NCBI GenBank assembly: GCA_035765195.1
Contig: DASTYC010000043.1
Coordinates: forward strand, 61,363 to 125,362
DNA: 64,000 bases
Source: CALAED01 sp035765195
Lineage (GTDB): Bacteria; Actinomycetota; Actinomycetes; Streptosporangiales; Streptosporangiaceae
Direction: 5' to 3'
The notes under the pieces were generated by a model, which made no database searches, had not been told where the DNA came from, and was given only the letters and a program-made list of their open reading frames with translations. Position numbers and translations under genes: made by a program. Below are positions 24,241 through 32,480 of this stretch, piece after piece; the first letter of the stretch is position 1, and the number at the start of each line of letters is the position of its first letter.

Positions 24241-26358
24241 CTACGCCGGCTTCGGCGGAACGTGCAGGGCCAGTACGGTCACATCGTCGTCTTGCTCATA
24301 CCCCGCGAGCATGCGGTCGACCAGGTAGTCGACAAGCCTCTCGGGATCTCCCACCACCTCCGGTGCGGCGTCCGCCGCGACCCCGACCAGCTCGTCGAGC
24401 CCCGCGTCCACCCCTCGCCTACGGTTCTCCACAAGTCCATCGGAATAGAACACGACAGTGTTGCCGGGTGCGATGGAAAAGTTTGTCTGCTGCCGCTGAC
24501 TCGGCCAGCCGAGCGGCGTGCCCGGCTCCCTCGTGCTGACCCGCGCCGACTCGGTCTCGGACACGATCAGCGGCGGCGGATGCCCCGCGTTGCTGAAGAC
24601 GCCGGCGCCGGTGTCGGGGGCGATCACCGCGTAGGCCACCGTCGTGAACTGCTCCTCGTCCTCCGTCGCGCTGAACAGCCGGTCGAGCCCGGACAGCACC
24701 GCGGCCGGGCGCGGGTCGTTGAGCGCCAGCGCGCGCAGCGCGTTGCGCACCCGTCCCATGCCCGCCGCGGCCAGCACGCCCTTGCCCATGACGTCGCCGA
24801 CCGCGATCGCCAGCCGGTCGTCGGGCAGCCGGAACGCGTCGTACCAGTCGCCGCCGACCTGTACGTGCCGGGTCGCGGGATGGTAGCGGGCGGCCAGGTG
24901 AATGCCGGGCAGCTGCGGCAGCGAGTCGGGCAGCAGGCTGCGCTGCAGCGTCTCGGCCGTACGGTGTTCGCGCTCGAACAGCAGCGCCCGCTCCACGGCC
25001 AGCGCGCACTGGCCGGCCAGCGCCTCGAGGAACACCCGCTCCTCTTCAGTGATCTCTCGCGGCCGGGTGAACGAGAAGCGCAGCGCGCCGATCGGGGCGC
25101 CGGCCGCCAGCAGCGGCAGCCCCACCCAGGCCCGCTCGTCGGTGTGCCGCAGGAACACGTCCATCTCGCCGCGGCCGAGCTGCAGCCGCAGGCTGTCGGG
25201 GTTCTCGGCGAGGAAGGGGCGGCTCTCGCGCACCGCGACCGACAGCACGGTCGGGTCGCTGACCGCGATGTCCTCGCGGACCAGGCCGGAGGCGTCACCG
25301 CTCGGGGTGACGATGCGCAACCGCAGCTTGGCGTCGTCGAGCAGCGCCACCGCGGACCGGTCGGCGCCGATCGCGGACCGGCCGACCTCGGTGATCACCT
25401 GCACGACCTGGCTGACCGTGAGCGCCTCGGCCAGCATCGACGTCGCCTGCTGCAGCCGCGCCGTGCGCAGCGCCGCCGCCGACAGCTGCTCGGTGAGCCG
25501 GCCCCGCATCTCTTCGGCTTCGCGCTGGCCGGTGACGTCGGCGTTGGCGCCGACCCACTCGATGACCTCGTCACCGCGCCAGATCGGCACCGCGCGCACC
25601 TCGAACTGCCGGTGCGTGCCCGTCTTGGTGCGGACGCGATAGTGATCTTGGAAGGTCCGCCTGGCGGCCACGCACTCGCGCCAGACGCCCTCGATGCGCG
25701 CCCGGTCCTCGGGATGGACGACGGCGAGCCAGCCGCCCGCGAGGTAGTCGTCGATCGTCTGGCCGGTGATCGACCGCCATTCGGGCGCGTCCTCGGTCAC
25801 CCGGCCGCGCGCGTCGGTCACCCACACGACCTGGGAGCTGGCCTCCACGAGGGAGCGGTAGCGCTCCTCCTTGCGGCGGACGGTGTCCTCGGCGCGCCGC
25901 CGGTCGGTGACGTCGACGGCGAACAGCGCGACGCCGGTGACCACGCCGTCGTCGTCGTGGACGGGGAACCACCACGACGACCAGTGGCGTTCCTGCGTGT
26001 CGTCGCCGGACGCCGCCGGCTCGTCAGCGGGCCCGGCCCGGACGCCGCCGCGGGAGTCGATGCTCAGGTCGGCGTCGACGAGCGGCCGGTCGTTGGCGAG
26101 GACGGTCCGCAGGGAGTCTTCGATGAACTGCCCCAGAGGGTCTGGCAGCGCCTCCGACGGCCGGCGCCCGATGAGCTCCGCGCCGGTGGGGACGCCGACG
26201 ACCGCGGCGAATCCCTCGTTGACGCGGGCGCAGCGCAGCTGCCCGTCGAAGTACGCGAAGCCGATAGGAGCCTCCTTGATCAAACCGGCGAACAATGCGA
26301 CGTCGGCGGCCGCCAGCCCGGACAGCGCGGGCTGAGGAACGGAAGTATCGGTGCTCAT
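24241..26358 (-). CDS. PAS/GAF-domain PP2C (SpoIIE-type) serine phosphatase
   Basis: 705 residues, ATG at 26358 behind GGAGGT. Two PAS domains (about residues 20-150 and 165-290; the second has ITGQTIDDYLAGGWLAVVHPEDR with a PAC segment), one GAF domain (about 305-460) and a C-terminal SpoIIE phosphatase domain with the metal-binding VGGDWYDAF and AIAVGDVMGKG motifs. Such soluble sensors dephosphorylate anti-anti-sigma factors in partner-switching systems, so it may tune stress sigma activity; no anti-sigma gene lies nearby. It is 211 bp upstream of the sigma factor on the same strand. Confidence 0.9.
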   Translation of the reverse strand: MSTDTSVPQPALSGLAAADVALFAGLIKEAPIGFAYFDGQLRCARVNEGFAAVVGVPTGAELIGRRPSEALPDPLGQFIEDSLRTVLANDRPLVDADLSIDSRGGVRAGPADEPAASGDDTQERHWSSWWFPVHDDDGVVTGVALFAVDVTDRRRAEDTVRRKEERYRSLVEASSQVVWVTDARGRVTEDAPEWRSITGQTIDDYLAGGWLAVVHPEDRARIEGVWRECVAARRTFQDHYRVRTKTGTHRQFEVRAVPIWRGDEVIEWVGANADVTGQREAEEMRGRLTEQLSAAALRTARLQQATSMLAEALTVSQVVQVITEVGRSAIGADRSAVALLDDAKLRLRIVTPSGDASGLVREDIAVSDPTVLSVAVRESRPFLAENPDSLRLQLGRGEMDVFLRHTDERAWVGLPLLAAGAPIGALRFSFTRPREITEEERVFLEALAGQCALAVERALLFEREHRTAETLQRSLLPDSLPQLPGIHLAARYHPATRHVQVGGDWYDAFRLPDDRLAIAVGDVMGKGVLAAAGMGRVRNALRALALNDPRPAAVLSGLDRLFSATEDEEQFTTVAYAVIAPDTGAGVFSNAGHPPPLIVSETESARVSTREPGTPLGWPSQRQQTNFSIAPGNTVVFYSDGLVENRRRGVDAGLDELVGVAADAAPEVVGDPERLVDYLVDRMLAGYEQDDDVTVLALHVPPKPA

Positions 26359-26727
26359 TATCGAGACCTCCGCCCTGCGCACGGCTCCACCACGAGACAC
26401 ATGCTCATTACTATGAGTGAAATGGGAGCCCGCTTGCGCCCCCGCCTCCAACACAACACCGCTCAGAGTCTGGTCTTTATCATCTCGATCGTTCGGCGCC
26501 GACGGTAGTCCCGTTCGCCAGAAACGAGATGATAGGCCGCCGAGCGCGGGCCCGTGGGCCAACCGAACATCTTCGCGCCCCCCGGGGCCGCCCGGCGGCC
26601 CTGGCCGCCGCTGACCGCATCCGGCCAGGTTTCGGCCTCGGGCCCCGGGCCGTCGGTCTCCTGCTAGCTCCGGGTCACTCGTGTGTCGCTCCGGGCAACT
26701 CCTGTGTCATGCACGTGTCATGCCCGG
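26359..26727. other. Gene-free stretch between the phosphatase and HhH-GPD genes
   Basis: About 370 bp. The frame upstream of the phosphatase start stays open to 26562 but has no ribosome site or recognisable domain. I see only two imperfect copies of CGGG...TGTGTC near 26670-26705 and no convincing gene, hairpin or promoter, though the phosphatase promoter must lie here. Confidence 0.5.
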
Positions 26728-27303
26728 CTACCCCTTGGCCTTGGCCGCGGCCTTCATCTCCTTCTTGAAGTCGCGCACCTTGGCGAGGGAGTCTTCGTCT
26801 TCGACGTCCGCCACCGAACGGTGGGAGTCGTCCGCGCCATAGGAGCCGGCCGCCTCGCGCCAGCCGGGTGGCCGCACGTCGAACCGCTTGCCCAGCAGCG
26901 CCACGAAGATCTGAGCCTTCTGCTTGCCGTAGCCGGGCAGCTCGGTGAGCCGGCCGAGCAGTTCCTTGCCCGACCCGGCATCCCGCCAGACCGCGCCGCC
27001 GTCGCCGTCGTAGCGCTCCACGAGGTACTGACACAGCGCCTGGACCCGCTTGGCCATCGAGCCCGGGTAACGGTGCACCGCGGGCTTTTCCGACAGCACC
27101 GCGGCGAACCGCTCCGGGTCGTACCCGGCGATCTCGTGCGCGTCGAGATCGTCACGACCCATCCGCCGCGCGATCGTGTACGGCCCCTGGAACGCCCACT
27201 CCATGGCCACTTGTTGATCGAGCAACATGGCCGTCAGCAGCGCCACCGGGCTTCGGTTCAGCAGCTCGTTCGCCGCGGGCTCGATCGGTAGTGAAAGTGC
27301 CAT
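26728..27303 (-). CDS. HhH-GPD-type base excision DNA repair protein
   Basis: 191 residues, ATG at 27303 with GGAGGG five bases upstream. LLTAMLLDQQVAMEWAFQGPYTI matches the N-terminal helices of HhH-GPD glycosylases, and ELPGYGKQKAQIFVALLGKRF is the helix-hairpin-helix with the GPD-side segment. The last ~35 residues are charged and Lys-rich. This actinobacterial subfamily is annotated as a DNA glycosylase or endonuclease; I do not see the usual catalytic Lys clearly. It is monocistronic and divergent from the oxidoreductase pair. Confidence 0.85.
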   Translation of the reverse strand: MALSLPIEPAANELLNRSPVALLTAMLLDQQVAMEWAFQGPYTIARRMGRDDLDAHEIAGYDPERFAAVLSEKPAVHRYPGSMAKRVQALCQYLVERYDGDGGAVWRDAGSGKELLGRLTELPGYGKQKAQIFVALLGKRFDVRPPGWREAAGSYGADDSHRSVADVEDEDSLAKVRDFKKEMKAAAKAKG

Positions 27304-27427
27304 CGGTCCCTCCTGACACACCACATCATTCCTCATGCTCACGAGATGCTCACGAGATCTATGACCGATCGCTTACGAGGTGGCGGAGACCGTGGTCATC
27401 CGGGCGGGGCGGTGCTCGAATGGAAAC

Positions 27428-28135
27428 GTGACCAAAGAGGCGGAACCCGGGCCCGGCGCGGGCACACCCGTAGGGCGGCGGGTGGTCGTGGGGATGCTCG
27501 GCCTGGCCGCGGCCGGCGTCGTGGGCGGGGCGACGATCCAGCGGGCGGTCGATCGCGCGCTGGCGCCGGTCGGCGAACGCGTCTCGGGCATCGTGCCCGC
27601 GGCCGGCGGCGGGTTTCGGTTCTACTCGGTCGTGGACCAGGTAGAGCCGCGCCCGCCGGCCGCCTACGCCCTCAGCGTGACCGGGCTGGTCAAGGCCCCG
27701 CGCACCTTCACGTTCGCCGACCTGCAGGCCCTCGCGGTGACCCGGATGACCGCGGAGTTCCATTGCGTGACCGGCTGGACGGTGCCGAACGTCCAATGGC
27801 AGGGCGTGGTCCTCGCCGACCTGCTCGACCGCGTCGGGCTCGACCCGGCGGCCAAGGCGCTGCGGTTCCGCTCGTTCGACGGGGAGTACACCGAGTCGCT
27901 CACCCTCGACCAGGCGCGCAGACGCGACGTGCTTGTCGCCACCGGCATGCTGGGCGGGCCCATCAGTCACGACCACGGCGGCCCGGTCCGGCTGTACGTC
28001 GCCCCGATGTACGGCTACAAATCCCTGAAGTGGCTGTCGGGCATCGAGGCCGTCGACAAGGTCGTCCCCGGCTACTGGGAGGTGCGCGGCTACGACGTGG
28101 ACGCCTGGATCAACGCGTCCAACGGATACGGGTGA
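27428..28135 (+). CDS. Molybdopterin-dependent oxidoreductase, MsrP/sulfite-oxidase-like
   Basis: 235 residues from a GTG at 27428. The N-terminus has a twin-arginine segment (GRRVVVGMLGLAAAGVVGG), so Tat export and a membrane or periplasm-facing location are expected. The single domain has TAEFHCVTGW, with the molybdenum-ligating Cys of the sulfite oxidase fold, then VQWQGVVLADLLDRVGL and YVAPMYGYKSLKWLSGIE, all typical. This type reduces small oxidised substrates; MsrP repairs methionine sulfoxide. The start codon is uncertain because the ribosome site is weak. Its stop is two bases from the cytochrome gene, forming an MsrPQ-like pair. Confidence 0.85.
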   Translation: MTKEAEPGPGAGTPVGRRVVVGMLGLAAAGVVGGATIQRAVDRALAPVGERVSGIVPAAGGGFRFYSVVDQVEPRPPAAYALSVTGLVKAPRTFTFADLQALAVTRMTAEFHCVTGWTVPNVQWQGVVLADLLDRVGLDPAAKALRFRSFDGEYTESLTLDQARRRDVLVATGMLGGPISHDHGGPVRLYVAPMYGYKSLKWLSGIEAVDKVVPGYWEVRGYDVDAWINASNGYG

Positions 28136-28136
28136 C

Positions 28137-28763
28137 GTGACCGTGATCGACAGGTTCACCAGGGCGGAGCGCGCCGTCCATCACCTCACCGCGCTGCTGT
28201 TGTTCGCCTGCCTGGTCACCGCGGCCCTGCTCTACATCCCCGAGCTCGCCGCCGCGGTGGGACGACGGAGCCTCATCAAGCCGATCCACATCTGGACCGG
28301 CGTGGCGCTGCCCGTCCCCGCGCTGCTCGGCTGGCTGTCCAAGGCGTTCCGCGATGACGTACGGCTGCTCAACCGCTTCCGCCCGCACGATTGGGAATGG
28401 CTGCGGCGGCGCGACCGCCGGGCCGTGCGGCGCGGCCGCGGGGTCGTCGCCGTCGGGAAGTTCAACGCCGGGCAGAAGCTGAACGCGGCGTTCGTGGGCG
28501 GGGCGATCCTCGTCATGCTCGGCACCGGTCTGATGCTCACGTTCCCCGAGCCGTTCTCCGTGCGGCTGCGCACCGGCGCCACCTTCGTGCACGACTGGCT
28601 GACCCCGGTCATTTTCGTGGTGACGCTGGGCCATATGTGGTACGCACTGCGCGATACCGGCGCGCTGACCGGGATGTTGACCGGCAAGGTGACCCCGGAG
28701 TGGGCCGCCCGGCACCACGCCGGCTGGTTCGATGAGCAGAATCCTGACCCGAACAGCTCTTGA
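28137..28763 (+). CDS. Cytochrome b561-type membrane protein, electron donor for the molybdoenzyme
   Basis: 208 residues with four hydrophobic segments (about residues 17-35, 47-63, 113-132, 146-166). Candidate heme His lie in AVHHLTA, KPIHIWTG, FVHDWLTP and LGHMWYAL, arranged as in FdnI-like/b561 cytochromes. It should pass membrane quinol electrons to the exported molybdoenzyme encoded immediately upstream. The start is GTG one base after the preceding stop, and the pair is surely one operon. Confidence 0.87.
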   Translation: MTVIDRFTRAERAVHHLTALLLFACLVTAALLYIPELAAAVGRRSLIKPIHIWTGVALPVPALLGWLSKAFRDDVRLLNRFRPHDWEWLRRRDRRAVRRGRGVVAVGKFNAGQKLNAAFVGGAILVMLGTGLMLTFPEPFSVRLRTGATFVHDWLTPVIFVVTLGHMWYALRDTGALTGMLTGKVTPEWAARHHAGWFDEQNPDPNSS

Positions 28764-28865
28764 CACCCCCGGCGGAACAACGGATGAAATGAGCAAGGGT
28801 GTAGATGGCCGCTCCGTCGCGTCCATCCGCCCAGTCCCGAACCCCGTGGCGCGAGGGGTGAACGA

Positions 28866-29111
28866 ATGTTTCCCGCACTTGCGGGTCTCCAAAGCGAGAT
28901 CCGACACACGATCACTCAACGGCTCAGTGCCGAGTTCTTGGCGTTTCCCCCGACCATCGTCGGCCGTTGTGTCTCCGATGCCTGGGCGTGCGCCGAGCAT
29001 CTCGGGCTCGAGGTCACACCTGGCCTGGTCGAACGCATCGCCTGGGAACACCTGACGGCCATGGTGAAGTCCGAGCCGCCGTCCGGCCGGTTCCCGGCGC
29101 CGAGTCCGTAG
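28866..29111 (+). CDS. Small conserved-looking helical protein
   Basis: 81 residues, ATG at 28866 with GAGGGG nine bases upstream. The sequence is amphipathic and mostly helical (LAGLQSEIRHTITQRLSAE; VGRCVSDAWACAEHLGLE; VERIAWEHLTAMVKSE) with two Cys. It resembles the small actinobacterial three-helix-bundle dimerisation proteins, but I cannot confirm the family. It lies 102 bp after the cytochrome gene. Function unknown. Confidence 0.65.
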   Translation: MFPALAGLQSEIRHTITQRLSAEFLAFPPTIVGRCVSDAWACAEHLGLEVTPGLVERIAWEHLTAMVKSEPPSGRFPAPSP

Positions 29112-29288
29112 CGACGGGCCAGTCGACCAGGCAAAACGCGAGGGGGCGAGTCGGCGGCGGCGGACGGCTTCCCGTGTGACGGCAGGTGCGGCCGGGAATT
29201 CGGCACGGTCTCGCGCGACGGTCCTCGGAGAATCTGCGAAAGTGGAACCGTGAGCGAGCGGGAGGCGGCGGTGGGCGTGCCGCAGGGA

Positions 29289-29303
29289 CCCCCTGAGAGG
29301 GGG
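29289..29303 (+). promoter_or_regulatory. Hairpin burying the ribosome binding site of the next gene
   Basis: CCCCC-TGAGA-GGGGG forms a perfect 5-bp stem five bases before the GTG start at 29309. The GAGGGGG ribosome site is the stem's 3' arm and would be occluded when folded. Confidence 0.45.
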
Positions 29304-29308
29304 ACGCC

Positions 29309-30931
29309 GTGAGCCCCCGCAGCCGCCGCCGTCCACCGCCCGCGGGAGATCCCAAGCCGCCGTCCGACGAGGTCTTCGCGATATTCGACGACATGCTCGT
29401 GCACGCGCGCGAGTTGCTCGCCGTCCGCAGCCCGCTCGACGCCGAACTGATCGTCAGCGAGATCCTCGGCGCGTGGTGGGGGCGCCGGCTCGACGACGCG
29501 GACGTCGAAGAGGTCATCGGCGAGGCGCTGGTCGACCACGCCGCCCGCAAGGGCACGCCCGCGGCGCTGGCGCTGCTGGTCGGCATCGCCTATCTCGGCA
29601 CCTCCCGGCAGGCCGCCAAGGCCGAGCTGGCCGCGCTGGAGCTGATGCACCGCGGGGTGCCGCGGCCGGGGTGGGCCGACCGGGTCGGCATGGTCGCGCC
29701 CGCCGAGTGCTTCGCCTCCCGCGACGTCTACGGCGATCAGGACTCCGTCGTCTGCGTCTACACCTACGGCGGCGAGGAGCGGCACGCGCTGGTCGTGCTC
29801 GTCGACCACAACCACGGCGCGCACCCGCAGGCCGTCGACCCCCGCGGCCGCCCCGCGCTCGGCGGCATGGTGCGCGACGCGTGGGTCTCCTCCCAGGTCG
29901 ACAAGCTGCTCGATCACTGCCGCAGGGAGGGCAGGGACAACCCGCTCATGCGGTTCGAGCAACTGGAGCCCGGCCGCACCCGCGACCTGCTGGAGGCGGC
30001 CCTCGAGGTCACCGACGACCTCGTGTACGGCGCGCGCCCGCAGGGCTGGGACATGCCGCCTGCCGACTCGCCGGTCAGCGACACCTTCGGCTCTTACCAC
30101 GCGTTCGTCCGGGCCAGGGTGCGGGCGCTGCCGCCTGGCCAGGGCAGGCCGCAGCCGCCGACGTTCGGCCGCGACCGCAGGGCCACGATGGCGGCGCGGT
30201 TCCTGGCCTCCGATGAGGCCGAGGAACTGTCGGACCGGTCGGCGGCCAGCCGGTGCGTCGACGTCATCATCGACTACGGGTGCGCGCGCGACTTCGGCCG
30301 GCCGTTGCGGGTCAGCCCCATCAAGTGCCAGCGATTCCTGCTCGACTGGCTGCCGCGCAAGGTGATGCTCTCGGCCGCCGAGCAGGAGGCGATGCCGCAC
30401 GTGCTCGCGGCCTGGGTGCGCTGGGCCGGCCGGCGCACCAAGCTGCCCGAGGAGGGGGTCAGGGCCACGCTCGACGCGGTCTGGGACGCCACGGTGAAGT
30501 TCGCCGAGGCCTACCGCGACCCGACGACGTTCGGGTTGCGCCGCGAGCTCGTCGAGCGGCTGTTGCCGGACGGCGACCTCGAGGCGCTGGCCCGACGGGC
30601 GTTCGCCTTCCCCTTCCTCAGCGGCACGCACAACTCACTCGACCTGGCCACGCTCAACCCCGCCGATCCCGCGCACCGGCGGCGCCTGCTCGAGTTCGAG
30701 CATCCCGGCGCCGCCGCCGAGCACCTGGACGCGCACGAACGGCTGGCCGCGCGGCTTTGGGAAGGTGACCCTCCCCAGCTGTGGGAGACCGCACAAGGAA
30801 TGCTCGACGCGGGCCACGAACGGCACGCGATCTTGCATCTGCTGATCGAGGCGCTCGACCGGGCGGGCGACGACGCGTTGGCGCTGCGCAACGCGTTGCG
30901 GACCCTCCGTCACGAGCCGCCGGCTGGCTGA
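29309..30931 (+). CDS. Conserved actinobacterial protein of unknown function
   Basis: 540 residues, GTG start behind GAGGGGG. No catalytic signature is recognised. Visible parts are an acidic N-terminal helical segment (DEVFAIFDDMLVHARELL), a segment VVCVYTYGGEERHALVVLVDHNHG with possible metal-type His/Asp residues, a central DVIIDYGCARDFG, and a C-terminal helical part (MLDAGHERHAILHLLIEALDR) that recalls DUF1841-type endings. Codon use is typical of the neighbourhood. It precedes the two SseB-like genes on the same strand by about 100 bp but has no obvious link to them. Confidence 0.8.
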   Translation: MSPRSRRRPPPAGDPKPPSDEVFAIFDDMLVHARELLAVRSPLDAELIVSEILGAWWGRRLDDADVEEVIGEALVDHAARKGTPAALALLVGIAYLGTSRQAAKAELAALELMHRGVPRPGWADRVGMVAPAECFASRDVYGDQDSVVCVYTYGGEERHALVVLVDHNHGAHPQAVDPRGRPALGGMVRDAWVSSQVDKLLDHCRREGRDNPLMRFEQLEPGRTRDLLEAALEVTDDLVYGARPQGWDMPPADSPVSDTFGSYHAFVRARVRALPPGQGRPQPPTFGRDRRATMAARFLASDEAEELSDRSAASRCVDVIIDYGCARDFGRPLRVSPIKCQRFLLDWLPRKVMLSAAEQEAMPHVLAAWVRWAGRRTKLPEEGVRATLDAVWDATVKFAEAYRDPTTFGLRRELVERLLPDGDLEALARRAFAFPFLSGTHNSLDLATLNPADPAHRRRLLEFEHPGAAAEHLDAHERLAARLWEGDPPQLWETAQGMLDAGHERHAILHLLIEALDRAGDDALALRNALRTLRHEPPAG

Positions 30932-31034
30932 CAACCGGGTTTGCGACCCAGGCCCGGGGCGGGCGATTATCGGCTCTCATGCCGACCGCGACGGGGCGGG
31001 GTGGCGGGGTCGGACGCATGAGGGAGTGATCTTG

Positions 31035-32393
31035 GTGGAGTGGTCTGAGTTCGCCGTGTGCTTCGCCCGTGAGCTGGCGGGTCTCGATCGCGACACCATC
31101 CTTATCGTGCGCGAACACGACGAAAGCCGGCACTACGTCCAGGCCATGCGCGAGACCGAACGGCTGTACGCGGAGGCGGTCAGCAACAACTTTCTCGACG
31201 GCCCGCTGGCGCTCACCCCCGCCGACGAGGAGGTGCTGGCCGAGGCCGGCTGGCAGCCGCCCACCACCGACTGGTCGCCGGCCAACTGGTGGACCGAGCT
31301 GGCCCTCGACTCGCCGCCGCCCGCGTACGCCGAGCTGGCCGACATGATGGTCACCGCGCTGCGCGACGTGCAGGGGGTGCGCCGCCCGGCCGACCTGGTG
31401 TACGAGTCGTTCCACCGCGACGGCTACGGGCTCATCGAGCTGATGGACTTCGGCATCGCCCCCGCCGATCCCGACCGGATCACCGAGCGGCGGCGGAGCA
31501 GGGCGGCCGAAGCAGACGGGCCGGCAGGTGAGGGAGACCGGCAGGCGGGCAAGGACGACCGGCCCGCGGACGAGGCGGAACTGGCGGAACACATCCTGGC
31601 GGCCCCGCCGCCCGAGGTCTCGCCGCCGGCGCCCTACCAGCCGAGCGAACAAGAGAGCCGGCTGGTCGACACGCTGCGGATCGGGGACGCCGCCGCCTGC
31701 TACGAGCAGTTCCTCACCGCGGAGCTCGTCTTGCCGGCGACCGGCCAGGCCGTCGAGGACCCAAGCCTGGCCGAGTTCACGACCACGGTCGTCGACGGAG
31801 AGACCCGGGTGCCGGCCTTCACCTCGCCGGGGGCGATGGCCCGGGCCATGGGCGAGCGGGCGGCCCTGTACCGCAAGACCACCTTTCCCGAGCTCGCCGC
31901 CGCCTGGCCCGACCCGGGCTGGTCGCTGGTCATCAATGGCGGGCTGCCCAGCGAGGTGCGCGTGGACGCGGTGACCGTCGCCCGCCTCGACGAGATGCGG
32001 CGCACGGCGGAGCAGGCGTCCACCGTGGACGCGCTCGTGCACCGCCCCGACCCTCGGCCGATCACGCTGGGCATCGCGCCGGGCGCCGTGTCGGGCGCCG
32101 TGCCTGGCGCCGTGCCTGGCGCCGTGCCGGACCGCCGCGACGAGACGCCGGCCGCGCTGTCCCCGTCCTCCCCTTCGGCCACGTCTCCGTCGGCCGCGGC
32201 GACCGCGCTTTCCGCCGCGGCGGCGGGCCACGCCGACAGGCCGCCGTCCCTCGTCCGCCCGCTGCCCGTGCCGCACGGCGCGCAGCTGTGGCGGCTGATC
32301 GACGCCGAGCCGTACGCGATCCCGCTGGCGAAGTACGACGCCGCGGCCGGCCGCTGGATCGCCACGGAGAGCCTGCCTCAGCTGCGGACCTGA
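31035..32393 (+). CDS. TY-Chap/YbjN-like and SseB-domain protein
   Basis: 452 residues. The start is set at GTG 31035 (VEWSEF) because the downstream paralogue begins VDWNDF with the same spacing from its ribosome site. Residues 1-150 are a chaperone-like domain (HYVQAMRETERLYAEAVSNNFLD; then ALRDVQGVRRPADLVYE). About 205-320 is SseB-like (PATGQAVEDPSLAEFTTTVV...PELAAAWPDPGW), then a Pro/Ala linker with VPGA repeats and a short C-terminal LPVPHGAQLWRLIDAE domain shared with the next protein. SseB and YbjN folds are known from secretion-associated chaperones; the role here is inference. Confidence 0.7.
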   Translation: MEWSEFAVCFARELAGLDRDTILIVREHDESRHYVQAMRETERLYAEAVSNNFLDGPLALTPADEEVLAEAGWQPPTTDWSPANWWTELALDSPPPAYAELADMMVTALRDVQGVRRPADLVYESFHRDGYGLIELMDFGIAPADPDRITERRRSRAAEADGPAGEGDRQAGKDDRPADEAELAEHILAAPPPEVSPPAPYQPSEQESRLVDTLRIGDAAACYEQFLTAELVLPATGQAVEDPSLAEFTTTVVDGETRVPAFTSPGAMARAMGERAALYRKTTFPELAAAWPDPGWSLVINGGLPSEVRVDAVTVARLDEMRRTAEQASTVDALVHRPDPRPITLGIAPGAVSGAVPGAVPGAVPDRRDETPAALSPSSPSATSPSAAATALSAAAAGHADRPPSLVRPLPVPHGAQLWRLIDAEPYAIPLAKYDAAAGRWIATESLPQLRT

Positions 32394-32480
32394 TCCACCG
32401 GCCGGTCGGCGGGCGGGCCGCTCGACTACGGTGGGGCCATCATCGACATTCTCGACTCCGACCGTGTTGGGGAGAGCCGA

